Shown here piece by piece: positions 8,503 through 18,854 of a stretch of 64,000 nt of DNA; the first letter of the stretch is position 1, and each line of letters starts with the position of its first letter. The stretch covers positions 1 to 64,000 of the forward strand of contig NZ_CAESCM010000018.1 in assembly GCF_903166585.1 (NCBI RefSeq). Reading direction: 5' to 3'. The notes under the pieces were generated by a model. It was not told the origin of the DNA. It made no database searches and saw only the letters and a list, made by a program, of their open reading frames with translations. Source of the DNA: Pedobacter ghigonis (GTDB taxonomy: Bacteria; Bacteroidota; Bacteroidia; Sphingobacteriales; Sphingobacteriaceae). Made by a program: the position numbers and the translations under genes.

Positions 8503-10503
8503 CTATCCGCCCGCATCCGCCGGTGATTGCCTTCGGCGGGATACGGGGCAAACTTTCTCCAATTGATCTTTAAACTCCCTTTCAAAAGTCGGCGAGTATT
8601 CTGAGATCGTCCTTCCACTAACGCCCAGGTTAAACTCTTTAATCGTATCATTCAATATCTGGGCAAGCGTTTCCCTGTTTATTCTTTGTTTGATAATACC
8701 GAGATGCTGAAGATGTTTAAACCATGATGCCACTATTCCTTTGTGTTTTGTCTTTCCGATATATACCCAATCTTCAGTTAAAAGGGGAGGTTTTGTCAAG
8801 GTCAATGCGTTAAAATATTTTGTGTAATCCTCTTCAATGAAAATATCTTTAATTCCCTGTTTTTGTGCCTGTTTACTGGCTTTTTTGTTCACAATATCCC
8901 AATTCAGAAGAGGGATATATTCCCCGGAAATATTAAAATCAGTGTCCTTTATTTCCGAATGGTGTTTCAGTTCAAGGATTTTATGTTTTTTTGCTTCTGT
9001 TCTTATTTTTTCAGCTAAATGGGCCAAAGACGCAACATATCCGTTTTGGATTTTCAAAAACATATCATCATTAACCGCTATCCCGTAATCATTATTAAGC
9101 TGGCCAAGCCTATATTTTCCAATTTTTGCAAACATCGGCATCAACTGTAAAATTTTGTTGTAATAAACCTCATTTATAAAGGCAGTAAGTCCTTCTGTAT
9201 TTTGAATGTTATTAAGTAAGATATGGTTAAAATCCTCTAAGAAATCTTTCGCGAAATTTTCATATACAGCGTTCTGTTTTTCTGCTTTGAAACTGTTTCC
9301 GGACAACTCTGCGTGTATTGAATGCCAGGCACTGTTAAATGCCTCAAAGAGTTTATCTGATGAGGAATATGACAGGGGAAATGTTGATGGTTCATTTTTG
9401 GATAAATGGGTATCATCAGTACTGTGTTTATCGAAATCGCGGAAAAGGATAGGATATTTGGCAATCAGATCATTAACCTCGGAAACTATGCCGGAGTAAT
9501 GCCCATATTCTGCTACGGTTTGGTGACTTAACATTAATGGGTACGTAGTTTTAACAAAACTCCATCCTTTCTCAAAGTTTTTAATCTCGCTATGATAATA
9601 GTGTTCATGTAGATCCTCAATGTAAGCCGATGAATTTCCACCATAAATTATTTCGGGCGTTATCTTGAAATTCTCGGAGAAATATTCTCTTCCTTTTTTG
9701 AATCCTTCGAGAAAAGTATTGATGTAGCCCATCGGGTTAACTCTCATGAATTCACCATCCCTTTGCCGCTTCACGCCAAGATCTTTTGTAGTTAAAGTAT
9801 AAGCCAGTATATGGTTGTATATTTTTGCCTTTAAAGATGGTCCTATGATTTCCATATATCCTTGTCTCTCTATAAGCGATTTATATGTTTCAACTTCTAT
9901 CTTGATAGTGTCAGCTTCATCGAAAATCTCTTTTAAAAGAAAGTTCTCATCGGCTTTTTCAAAGATTTCTACCGGATAAGACTTTTTCAAGCCCACCAAG
10001 TCTTCCAGTCCGGAATTTACAGTCTTTAGGTTTGCATTGATCAGGTATTCAATCTGTTTATCACGTTTATAATTTTGCCAGTTTTTTTGGCAGAATTTTT
10101 TCTCGGGGGTTTCGTCCTGAAAGGATAAAAACTCTTTTTCAATGAGTCGCAGCGTGGTATTGAACTGGGGATCCATGTTCTCGATCGGATAACCACCAAA
10201 CCATTTAAGTATAAAACCGAATACTGTATGTTTTTCCCGGTTATCAAGGGGAAGCTCTTTAAGATAGGTGATGGTAGAGTGTGGCTTCTGTATATTGTCC
10301 TTAACGAAACCAAACTGCTTGTACAGGATGTTCAGAAATTCTAAAGGTTCAAAACTGTTTTTTCCCGGGCCTGTTTCAAAGTATTCGACTGTAGCAAATA
10401 CCAGGTCCTGGTTGGGGATGTTGACGGCATTGTAATAAAAATCAAAATCGTTTTCCAATGAGATTTCATTCCTGTTCATAAAGGACAATATTAATTGAGT
10501 CAA
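8503..10503 (-). CDS. Large protein of unknown function in defence island
   Basis: A 666-aa protein that I do not recognise. It is mostly charged and helical with no evident signal peptide, membrane segment or nucleotide-binding motif. The C-terminal block (WVYIGKTKHKGIVASWFKHL, then ILNDTIKEFNLGVSGRT) vaguely recalls the C-terminal module of RteC-like regulators and related accessory proteins, a weak analogy. The last 15 residues (CPVSRRRQSPADAGG) are encoded by a GC-rich hairpin and may be acquired. A second Met at residue 9 is an alternative start. The gene is divergent from the STAND-nuclease gene across only 108 bp, so the two may share regulation and perhaps function. Confidence 0.65.
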   Translation of the reverse strand: MTQLILSFMNRNEISLENDFDFYYNAVNIPNQDLVFATVEYFETGPGKNSFEPLEFLNILYKQFGFVKDNIQKPHSTITYLKELPLDNREKHTVFGFILKWFGGYPIENMDPQFNTTLRLIEKEFLSFQDETPEKKFCQKNWQNYKRDKQIEYLINANLKTVNSGLEDLVGLKKSYPVEIFEKADENFLLKEIFDEADTIKIEVETYKSLIERQGYMEIIGPSLKAKIYNHILAYTLTTKDLGVKRQRDGEFMRVNPMGYINTFLEGFKKGREYFSENFKITPEIIYGGNSSAYIEDLHEHYYHSEIKNFEKGWSFVKTTYPLMLSHQTVAEYGHYSGIVSEVNDLIAKYPILFRDFDKHSTDDTHLSKNEPSTFPLSYSSSDKLFEAFNSAWHSIHAELSGNSFKAEKQNAVYENFAKDFLEDFNHILLNNIQNTEGLTAFINEVYYNKILQLMPMFAKIGKYRLGQLNNDYGIAVNDDMFLKIQNGYVASLAHLAEKIRTEAKKHKILELKHHSEIKDTDFNISGEYIPLLNWDIVNKKASKQAQKQGIKDIFIEEDYTKYFNALTLTKPPLLTEDWVYIGKTKHKGIVASWFKHLQHLGIIKQRINRETLAQILNDTIKEFNLGVSGRTISEYSPTFEREFKDQLEKVCPVSRRRQSPADAGG
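8510..8548 (-). terminator. GC-rich imperfect hairpin at a gene's 3' end
   Basis: CCCGCATCCGCC at 8510-8521 pairs imperfectly with GGCGGGATACGGGG at 8535-8548. It overlaps the final codons of the 666-aa gene and is much richer in GC than its surroundings. It could act as a terminator without a clean U-tract, or be an inserted repeat. Confidence 0.35.
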
Positions 10504-10611
10504 ATTAATAAAACATTCACACTTCCGGCTCCTTTTTGAAGGACTAATTTATATTGGTATCTTCATCGCAGCTAATCATATTTTGATTATCCCGATTTAC
10601 CTTTCATCTAA

Positions 10612-13600
10612 ATGATCCGAAAAAATCCTAACAGCTCTATTAGAAGCGGATATAAATTTGAGGACCTTCAAGTGCTACGTCTCTGTGCGGAATGGCTTGC
10701 AGATCCGGATAAATTTAAAAGAATTGAAATACAGTACCTACCTGATGGGATCAACGGGAAGGGGTTTGCCATGGATGATATCGTTGTGGAACTCAGTTCG
10801 GGTGAATATATTTTCTATCAGTTAAAGTATAAACAGAATCCTGAAACAGATTTCTGGACATTCGGACACTTGATAGAAAAGGGCTTACCAAAGTGGATAA
10901 GCTCTTATGCGAAGCTAAACCCGTTCAAGGGTAAAAAATGTATGTTGCTTACTAACGGAGCATGTTCAGCCGAAGTCGGGGAATGTCTTGAATCTTCGCT
11001 ATTGAAATCTTCAAAAATCAAATCAAAATTTCCTAACGAGTATAATGCACTTTTAAAAGAATGCGGAGATGAAAAATTGCTTGAAGACTTTTTTGAAAAT
11101 TTTAACTTTCATTTTGAAGAAAAGAATAAAGACTTTCTGGAAGGTGATTTGAGAGATAGCTTGTCTGCTGATCTTAAGGTTACCAAGGCAGGAATCGACA
11201 GTCTACTGCTGTTTATAGCCGATCAGGGGTCTGAAAAATACCCCAAATCAATTACGCTTTCTGAAATAAGAAAATATCTTTCTTGGGATAATCCCAGGGC
11301 ATTAAACCAGAGATTTGAGCTTCCCGTGGATTTTGAATTCTATGATATTAAAAGCCATGAGAAATTATTAGAAGATCTTCATTCTTTGGAAGGTGGGGTT
11401 CGGGTTATTATTGGAAAACCTGGCGCCGGAAAGAGTACTTATCTTGCTAAGTTATACGAAACACTCACAACTAAGGGGGCTCCGGTAGTACGCCATCATT
11501 ATCATTTGAATCCAAAGGATTCGAGTTCCCGCGAACGGCTAAACTTTCAAAGGGTAAAGGAGGCGATGAGGGCCGAGTTCAAAAAAGAAAAAAAAGAGGT
11601 TCTAGGAGAGCTGGCGACTATGAATACCGAGTTAGTTGGACTCCATCAGTTTATCGAAAAAATTGCTTCCCATTATAGCCGTTTGAACAAAACATTTATA
11701 TTGATCGTAGATGGGTTGGATCACGTAATAAGAGAAGGTAAAGATGAGGAAGCGCTAAGGGAATTTCTCGATGAGATACTCTATCCACAGAAAGGCTTTT
11801 GGATTGTATTTGGTACACAGGAAATGGCTTCACACTGTTTCCCTAATCTGGTATTTGATTTATGTCCTGTAAAAGAATGGAAAGAAATTAAAGGACTGAG
11901 CAGAAAAAGCGTTGATCACATAGTGAAAAAATCCTTTCCAGACTTCTTTATAAATAACCATTCTGCGGTACATGTCAATTCATCTTTATCCGGTATTTTC
12001 AAATTGACAGGCGGGAATCCGTTACATCTGAGATACGTCCTTTCAGAAATAAAAAACAGAGGCAGTAATATTTCAGCTTTCGATCTTGATGAAATACCGG
12101 CATACAAGGGAGACATAAAATTATACTACGGGGATCTCTGGCGTCAACTTCCTGATCTGTCAAAAACTTTTTGTTTCGCTATTACCACCCTGGATTTTAA
12201 GGTTCAGAAAGAACAGTTAAGTGAGCTGGCTTCATATTTTACGGACGATCCAAGTAGTATTTCTGCCGCTTTCCGGTCAATTAAACACCTTCTGAGGATG
12301 GATTTAAAGGGAGTCGCTGTCTACCACAACAGTTTGGCTGTTTTTATGCTAAATCAGCCAGAGTTATCGGAGCAAAAAAAGCTTTTGTATAAAAAAATCA
12401 GACAATGGCTCACGGATTCAGATCAGGCCGACCTGAAGTGGTCTGAGCTAGCTAAAATTGAATACTTTCTTGGTAATCCTGTACCGCTGATGCAATTAGA
12501 TGCCAACTGGGTTGTTACAAGTTATCTTGAATGTAGGAACGAGCAACAGATTGAAAACCTACTTTTGCTAGCGACCGAGGCATCTTTTTTATCCGGAAAT
12601 TATCAGAAAAATATATATATTAATGTACTTTGGGCAAATTTTGCCAACCGTTACTATAACTTATCGGATAATCTAGCAAAGATTTGGGTAACATCATTCC
12701 GGTCAAGAAATGAAATTGATATACCATATCCTGACTTCCAGGATCATACCCATTATCAATTGAAAGAAACGCTTATTGCGCTTAAGGAACGCGGTAGGAT
12801 CAAAGATATCCCAGAAGAGGCATATGAACGGATAAACGATCTTATGCATGGATCAGATGACTATGAGGATATTATCCGATGTTGGATTGAAGTGTTGCTC
12901 CATTTTTCAGACGGGGATGATAAGGGGATTCTTGATTTTATCTTAAAGTTCCGTAAAGACGGTTCCTCAACTGGCTATTTTGAATTTTACATTTCTCTAT
13001 TACTAGAACAACCTAGGAGATATAGGTCAAGGTTGAAATCCCTTTTAAATTTTAGCCTGAATGGGGCTGAAAGATTGCAGGTTGTTTTTCTATTAATTTC
13101 GGATGATCTTACAAAAGGAAAAACCGAATGGGCCGACCAGGTAAACAAGACCGAATTTCTGGATAACCCGTTTTACCTGCTTTATAAGGTTTTTATCGGA
13201 GTAGAGATAAATAATAGTATTTCAATGTCGTCCCCTGATAATCTGCCTGAAAAGTATAATTCGTACTCTTCAGAGTCTATTGAAGCTGGGGAAACTTATA
13301 TTGAAAATTTTTTTAATGCTTTTTTGTTGTCCATCCAGAAAAAAGAGAAAGAATTTGGTCCATGGCTGAATGCTAAGAACAAAAAATGGGATGTTGAGCT
13401 GATGAAGATCTCAATTATGGTAGCGAAGCGATTGAGCCAGTTGTTCAAACAGGATAAAGAGATTGATATCCGTGAGCTATTGGGAATGCTGGATGCCCTT
13501 CCTGAACTTGATTTTTTTAGAGACCGCGATATTTTTGAGCTTACAAGAACAGTTCTTCCAAAACTGATTGTAGAAATAATCTGGCTTTCGAAAGTAACAA

Positions 13601-16482
13601 ATGTTAACAAGGGTTTTGTTTTTGAACTAAGCGTCGATGAGGTTAAATATCTGTTGTCGTATAAATGGTTTAAAAAAGACAGTATTTTTAATTCGCTCAC
13701 CAGCAATCGACTAAAAATTTCTGAAGCAGCATTTCAGGTTTTTATGGATGCCGAACTTGAAATGCTCAAACATGAGATAACGGATTTCCGCGAAAAATCA
13801 GGACGTATGGTTAATCTTGCATTGCTTGCTAAAGGTAAAAAGTTAGAATCTGCCAAAAAAGTCCTCCTACAGAGAGCTGCGGAGAACATCATCGCCTATG
13901 GGCATCACGAAGATCCTTTATTGGGCGACATCCTTGAGAGTGTAGCAGCTTGCGGTACTGCGGGATCGAAAAGGATCAATGAGTTTTTGGATGCCATATT
14001 TTTATATGTTTATCATATAGAGGCTCTTACCGATGGGGATGCGACAGGGGTTCTGTTATATAATTATTCAGGCCTTTTAAGTGATTTTGATGTCCCGGTT
14101 CTTTATAATTTTTATGTTTCCAAAATTGCATCACGTGATTACGATGACTCGGAACTCGTATTTGGTGACATTCTGGATACACTGGATTTTAAAGAGAAAG
14201 TATCATTTTCACTTGGTATGACTATAATCAGTTCAACATCAATTTCGGCTGTAGAAAGATTAAGATTGAATGATGCTCATGCCAATGTAGTGTTGGATAA
14301 AGTATATGAGCACTTAGGTAAAATAGATTATTCATCACCAGAACAAGACAATCAAGAAGAACTGGTCAAAGAAATAAAACCGATAAATCCTGAAATGTCC
14401 AACATCCGGATTGGTATGCTGGAAAAACACCTGTCTGACATGGGGGGTGATGTGAGAACCCTGAAATATGAAAGACCAAAGATGATTAAAGACTGGTTCC
14501 GATACTGGATTTGGAAATCGGAGGATCGGGAAGAAGAGATTTTTAAAGAAGTCAAGAAAAATATTGAAGAAGATTTATCATTTATAGACTATGAGCTTTT
14601 AGATGAATTGTATGCTCACGCGTTAGTCTTTGACAGGGAATTCGCTTTTACTGTTATTTGCTGGGCACAGGCTAATAGCTATGGCTGGGCCGGGGATATA
14701 ATTTCACGATTAGAAGATACAACCGAAAGATGGGATGAGGTAGGTCATGAATTTCCTGAAAGGATACACGAATTCTTTCGGTTCAGTATTCAAAATGCCG
14801 GCGCGAAGTATGGCAAAACAAATAAGAAATATGGGGTTCCGTTACCTAGAAGTGTACAGTTTTTTATAAGGACCGGAGATCTAGAACAGGCTGAAAATAT
14901 AACTGCGTATTACATTGAGGCACTCAAAAGCCAATTCCCAAATATAGAACTTCCGGTTCCCGATTTTTATGCTAACCCAAAGACTATATCTGTTTTTGAT
15001 ATTCTTTTGACCAGGCTGGAATGGCTTAGCCCGATTGTAAGAGAACGGTCGGCCTTTCAGATTGCAGATCTTTTGATTAGTGACACTGACGGCAGTATAC
15101 ATGAGCTTTTCTTTAAATATCTTGAGAAGATAAAATTAGAAAATATCGCATGTCAGGGGCTCATTGTTCTTATAAAATCACTTGAAAACGAGGAGTCGCA
15201 AACCTTTGTATATCTGAATGGTACGAAATTGGGCAGACTTCTAAGTCTTAGGTGTATGGCTACAGATTTGCTTTCAATGACGATCGCCGATAGAATAGGA
15301 GTGAAACTTAAGTTAGGGATGGATCTCATCCTATCTTCATCAAGTTCAAAACCGGATATTTCGCGTGATGAATTTTTAAAGATGGTCGGACATGAAATTC
15401 CTAGAATGTATATAGATTTTTTCAAGGAAATAGAAGAGAATAATTCACAGGATCTCTGGAAATCATGGTACCACATGTACAAGAGTAAATGCTGGGAGCT
15501 CGGAATTAAGCAACATTATGACGATCAACGATATGCCAATGTTGCCGGGGAAGTCATGATCGGTAGATGTACTATATTTGGTGACATTCTTAAATCAACC
15601 TTTTTAAACCTGATTGATTCACAGCATAGTATCGGGGGTATCGATTACTTCGAGTTCTATAATTATACTGTTAAAATTTTTCCGGTTGATATTTCGATCT
15701 GGTTATTACCTATAAATGAAAAACCGGCCTGGTGGCCGGAACTCAGCGCTACTCCGTTGGAATATGAAAGCCCAGTAAGTCGTGATCTACTTGATATAAA
15801 AAAAATACTGAAATTGGATGATGGATTTGAACTTATCTACCTCAATGGAGCAATATCCCAGAAACAGCAGTTTTATAACAGTCGAAACCTATGCCAACTT
15901 ACAATTGTTCCTTTTCTTTACAATGGCAGCGATTTAACGAAAATAGATCCTGAACAACTATATAAGAAACTGATTTCCAAACAAGGTGGATGGCATTCAG
16001 TGATCGAGGATACTATCAGTGTAAATTTTTTTTCAAACAGATTGGAACATATTAACGGCGAGCATAGTTTTTTTATGGAAAATCATCAAATATTCCCTCT
16101 GGTAAGCCCTATTAGACAGTTCGTCGGTACACTATGGCAGTATTACCGTTTCTTTTACCAGTTCAATCTATTTAATCCGATTTTTGCTGATGAGTTGCAA
16201 TTGGAAATATCGATACAGGGATTGGAGTATAAATTAGATGGTTCTACCGTGGCAGTTATTTGTGATTTTGTAGATGGGTTACGGGATATATCCAAGGTAA
16301 ATAATGCATTGCCAGCAGGAAAATATATTAAGATCAAAAGCGATGTTTTAACGAGAATTCTCGAGAACAAAAATTTAAAACGTGGTTACGTAGTTAAGGA
16401 GAAATTTATGTTTAACAAAGAATATCCCCGCAGTGGAGAACGTTTAAAAGACAAATTTCTCTATAAAATAGTGAATATATAG
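10612..16482 (+). CDS. Cap4-like nuclease fused to STAND NTPase (Avs-like sensor)
   Basis: A 1956-aa protein built like Avs antiphage sensors: an N-terminal nuclease, a STAND ATPase switch and a very long helical C-terminus that would bind a phage protein. The N-terminus matches the Cap4/DUF4297 nuclease pattern: GYKFED (Glu17), AMDDIVVE (Asp55/56) and YQLKYK with the catalytic Q-x-K at 70-72. Walker A is GKPGAGKST (268-276) and Walker B FILIVDGLDHV (362-372). GTQEMA (401-406) is sensor-like and TGGNPLHLRYV (about 466-476) is the winged-helix GNP motif. From about residue 520 onward I recognise no domain, as expected for a divergent sensor. Whether it belongs to a named Avs type cannot be told from motifs. 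It leads a transcription unit with the next three ORFs. Confidence 0.8.
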   Translation: MIRKNPNSSIRSGYKFEDLQVLRLCAEWLADPDKFKRIEIQYLPDGINGKGFAMDDIVVELSSGEYIFYQLKYKQNPETDFWTFGHLIEKGLPKWISSYAKLNPFKGKKCMLLTNGACSAEVGECLESSLLKSSKIKSKFPNEYNALLKECGDEKLLEDFFENFNFHFEEKNKDFLEGDLRDSLSADLKVTKAGIDSLLLFIADQGSEKYPKSITLSEIRKYLSWDNPRALNQRFELPVDFEFYDIKSHEKLLEDLHSLEGGVRVIIGKPGAGKSTYLAKLYETLTTKGAPVVRHHYHLNPKDSSSRERLNFQRVKEAMRAEFKKEKKEVLGELATMNTELVGLHQFIEKIASHYSRLNKTFILIVDGLDHVIREGKDEEALREFLDEILYPQKGFWIVFGTQEMASHCFPNLVFDLCPVKEWKEIKGLSRKSVDHIVKKSFPDFFINNHSAVHVNSSLSGIFKLTGGNPLHLRYVLSEIKNRGSNISAFDLDEIPAYKGDIKLYYGDLWRQLPDLSKTFCFAITTLDFKVQKEQLSELASYFTDDPSSISAAFRSIKHLLRMDLKGVAVYHNSLAVFMLNQPELSEQKKLLYKKIRQWLTDSDQADLKWSELAKIEYFLGNPVPLMQLDANWVVTSYLECRNEQQIENLLLLATEASFLSGNYQKNIYINVLWANFANRYYNLSDNLAKIWVTSFRSRNEIDIPYPDFQDHTHYQLKETLIALKERGRIKDIPEEAYERINDLMHGSDDYEDIIRCWIEVLLHFSDGDDKGILDFILKFRKDGSSTGYFEFYISLLLEQPRRYRSRLKSLLNFSLNGAERLQVVFLLISDDLTKGKTEWADQVNKTEFLDNPFYLLYKVFIGVEINNSISMSSPDNLPEKYNSYSSESIEAGETYIENFFNAFLLSIQKKEKEFGPWLNAKNKKWDVELMKISIMVAKRLSQLFKQDKEIDIRELLGMLDALPELDFFRDRDIFELTRTVLPKLIVEIIWLSKVTNVNKGFVFELSVDEVKYLLSYKWFKKDSIFNSLTSNRLKISEAAFQVFMDAELEMLKHEITDFREKSGRMVNLALLAKGKKLESAKKVLLQRAAENIIAYGHHEDPLLGDILESVAACGTAGSKRINEFLDAIFLYVYHIEALTDGDATGVLLYNYSGLLSDFDVPVLYNFYVSKIASRDYDDSELVFGDILDTLDFKEKVSFSLGMTIISSTSISAVERLRLNDAHANVVLDKVYEHLGKIDYSSPEQDNQEELVKEIKPINPEMSNIRIGMLEKHLSDMGGDVRTLKYERPKMIKDWFRYWIWKSEDREEEIFKEVKKNIEEDLSFIDYELLDELYAHALVFDREFAFTVICWAQANSYGWAGDIISRLEDTTERWDEVGHEFPERIHEFFRFSIQNAGAKYGKTNKKYGVPLPRSVQFFIRTGDLEQAENITAYYIEALKSQFPNIELPVPDFYANPKTISVFDILLTRLEWLSPIVRERSAFQIADLLISDTDGSIHELFFKYLEKIKLENIACQGLIVLIKSLENEESQTFVYLNGTKLGRLLSLRCMATDLLSMTIADRIGVKLKLGMDLILSSSSSKPDISRDEFLKMVGHEIPRMYIDFFKEIEENNSQDLWKSWYHMYKSKCWELGIKQHYDDQRYANVAGEVMIGRCTIFGDILKSTFLNLIDSQHSIGGIDYFEFYNYTVKIFPVDISIWLLPINEKPAWWPELSATPLEYESPVSRDLLDIKKILKLDDGFELIYLNGAISQKQQFYNSRNLCQLTIVPFLYNGSDLTKIDPEQLYKKLISKQGGWHSVIEDTISVNFFSNRLEHINGEHSFFMENHQIFPLVSPIRQFVGTLWQYYRFFYQFNLFNPIFADELQLEISIQGLEYKLDGSTVAVICDFVDGLRDISKVNNALPAGKYIKIKSDVLTRILENKNLKRGYVVKEKFMFNKEYPRSGERLKDKFLYKIVNI

Positions 16483-16579
16483 ACTGTCATTAAAGCCGAT
16501 ATAAGGGATGTTCTAAGTATCGAAGAAAAATTTCTAGTGACCAATAGAAAAGCTTATTTTAGCTTTCTAATTCTCGCTC

Positions 16580-17029
16580 ATGAACATTCCCGAAATCTGC
16601 ATAACTTTTATTGCCGGAATACTTGGAGTTGCCTATCCAATACTATTAGAAGTGGTATCAAGATTAGATGAAAAATACTCATCCCTGGTTGTGGTAGATC
16701 TTTTCAAAAAAGAAAAAGAATACACAACCTTCAGGATATTTCTCACCAGTTCGCTCATTCTTGTATTACTTTACATAATATTTAATCTTCCATTTATACC
16801 GGTGTGGACTACTTTTGGTGTTATCGCCCCGATCTTGGTAGTGCTCATGGTTATTTCAACAACGACGTTGATTATTATCTTCTTGTTGTTTGTGAAAAAA
16901 GTGCTTATTTATTATTCTACTTATCAGGTGCTGCAATACCTCAATCAAAAAAAGGAAACGGAAGATCATTCTTACTTTCAGGCAACATTTGACATATTAC
17001 ACCTTTCGATAAAAAGCAAGATACTGTAG
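16580..17029 (+). CDS. Membrane-anchored N-terminal part of a frameshifted protein
   Basis: A 149-aa ORF with hydrophobic helices near residues 6-27, 51-72 and 78-112, beginning MNIPEICITFIAGILGVAYP. It ends abruptly after an A5 run at 17011-17015. Adding one A there would turn the reading into LSIKKQDTVAAKTASEYIYK and fuse it seamlessly to the next ORF, giving a protein of about 747 aa. This is therefore probably the 5' half of one gene broken by a single-base deletion, a sequencing error, or a slippage-prone phase-variable tract. It starts 97 bp after the STAND gene, likely on the same transcript. Function unknown. Confidence 0.65.
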   Translation: MNIPEICITFIAGILGVAYPILLEVVSRLDEKYSSLVVVDLFKKEKEYTTFRIFLTSSLILVLLYIIFNLPFIPVWTTFGVIAPILVVLMVISTTTLIIIFLLFVKKVLIYYSTYQVLQYLNQKKETEDHSYFQATFDILHLSIKSKIL

Positions 17030-17100
17030 CAGCTAAGACGGCATCGGAATACATTTATAAAAATTTTCGGAATTTCCGTGTTGCTTCAGCCGGAACAGCC

Positions 17101-18822
17101 GTGTTATATCCTGATATTTATTATCAGATGACCTATAAAACAATACAAGAGCTGATTTTTTCAAAGGATGAGCGCTTCACTTATCTGGAACACAGGAGTA
17201 TTGGTGGAATATGGTTTCTTGGAGAACATGAGAAAGCAGAAATAAATGAAATTACATTTAGTTGGATGTGGCGTTCTCTCGTGCTTTCCGTTAGATATGA
17301 GCGTGATGATATGTTTATGGAATATTGGGGGGTTGCCCATCAACACTTTATTTCTGAGCTGACCAGGGTTCAGGAAGATAGGGTTAGGGACGGTGAAGCT
17401 CTTAGAGTGGAGAATGGAAAAGAAGTTGCTAAAAGAGATGCTGAACGTGATAGATTTTTGGAATTTAATTATGGATTAGGAGGATTGTTGCTTTATAGGT
17501 CAAGATTCGATGTTATCAAAAGGATGTTCAGTTATACAACCAGTGTTCCGTACTCTTATGATTTACTTCCATTGTGGATGGATCAAGTTTTTTATCTATA
17601 TTTTAAATTTAGGGATCCCTACGAATACAACTTTCCGTTTATCCATAACCGGTATTATTTTCCAGATGCCGAAGGTATCAATGGAGAAGGGGTTGTGAAA
17701 AATTGGATAACTAGATATGCGGCACTATTATTTATAAGGCAATACTCGATAATACCACATCTGAGTTTTATGGAACCTTTAAGATACCCGAACATTCCGG
17801 AGAAACAAGGTGAAAAGAGATTATGGATCGATAACTTAGATTATTTCAATCAGCTAGTGTCGGAAATACTCGGAAACCGAGAGCTTATGAAAGGTGTAGG
17901 ATTGGGATACATGGATGATGATTGGTTCGCGTCCCACGACAAGATAGAACCAACAACATTCATCGATAACCTAAAAGCTAGTGTTATTCAAGAATTTGAA
18001 AATACAGAACAGAATCAGCCGATATCTGACGCAAAAAAACAAGCGTTTTTCGACACGAGTAAGAATGTTATCGAGACTTCGTTAAAACCATATACTGAAA
18101 TCTTCAACAATGATATTCAAGGGGAAACCAAAAGCTGGTTTGTGTCTGGTATGAAGATGGTTGCTGAAAAGAGCGCTTTTTCTGACAATGCAGATGTTCA
18201 TCACACGAATTTTGATAGCTTCCTCTCGTATAGGGTATCTGAGGGTTTTCAGAAAGCGATTTCAGAAACTTTTCATATGAAATCTCCGAAATCTTATTTG
18301 GTGAGAGGTTTAGATCTCTACAAGGCAATCGATAAATTGCCAGCTGATCCATCTGAAAATATTATCGTAAACTTTGGTATTGATCTTAATTATGATATCT
18401 CATACACCAAAGTACCAGGATTAACGGCGAAGCGCTATAAAGGGATGGACATTGTTTCTTTTGATAAATACAATAGAGGTTTAATGAATGCTACATTTTT
18501 TATACTTCGCAAAAAAGATTTACCCGAAGTAATCCTTAAACAGATTGATCAGGAAGCAACTGATAAGTACACCCTACAGATAATTGATGAGAATGGATTT
18601 ATCAGGGCATCTGTTGTAGATCTTAATGCAAATGAACAGATAAAACAAGAAGTCGAAGCTGAAGGCAATCACACTAATCTTAATAAATCTGTATTAATGT
18701 ATATTGCTATGAATATCGAAATACGCTGGAAGAAAGAAATTAAGATTGTTGAATTAGAGCGATACTCGGAGTTCAACAATAGGGGAGTTCCGATCGAACT
18801 TGCGGATATAAAATTTGAATAA
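17101..18822 (+). CDS. Cytosolic C-terminal part of the frameshifted protein
   Basis: A 573-aa open frame starting at a GTG at 17101, although the same frame is already coding-like from about 17003 (FDKKQDTVAAKTASEYIY). The GTG is therefore unlikely to be the natural start. The protein has many aromatic and charged residues, no recognised catalytic motif, and ends with VLMYIAMNIEIRWKKEIKIV and a short tail. Joined to the preceding ORF it would be a membrane-anchored protein with a large cytosolic region, possibly an effector or sensor. It is followed 32 bp later by the AbiGi-family gene. I do not recognise the family. Confidence 0.65.
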   Translation: MLYPDIYYQMTYKTIQELIFSKDERFTYLEHRSIGGIWFLGEHEKAEINEITFSWMWRSLVLSVRYERDDMFMEYWGVAHQHFISELTRVQEDRVRDGEALRVENGKEVAKRDAERDRFLEFNYGLGGLLLYRSRFDVIKRMFSYTTSVPYSYDLLPLWMDQVFYLYFKFRDPYEYNFPFIHNRYYFPDAEGINGEGVVKNWITRYAALLFIRQYSIIPHLSFMEPLRYPNIPEKQGEKRLWIDNLDYFNQLVSEILGNRELMKGVGLGYMDDDWFASHDKIEPTTFIDNLKASVIQEFENTEQNQPISDAKKQAFFDTSKNVIETSLKPYTEIFNNDIQGETKSWFVSGMKMVAEKSAFSDNADVHHTNFDSFLSYRVSEGFQKAISETFHMKSPKSYLVRGLDLYKAIDKLPADPSENIIVNFGIDLNYDISYTKVPGLTAKRYKGMDIVSFDKYNRGLMNATFFILRKKDLPEVILKQIDQEATDKYTLQIIDENGFIRASVVDLNANEQIKQEVEAEGNHTNLNKSVLMYIAMNIEIRWKKEIKIVELERYSEFNNRGVPIELADIKFE

Positions 18823-18854
18823 ACTTATATTTTTTAACTATTTATCGACTTGAT

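Noticed and set aside
13296..13706. 136-aa minus-strand ORF inside the STAND gene
   Set aside because: Serine-rich shadow frame of the 1956-aa gene.
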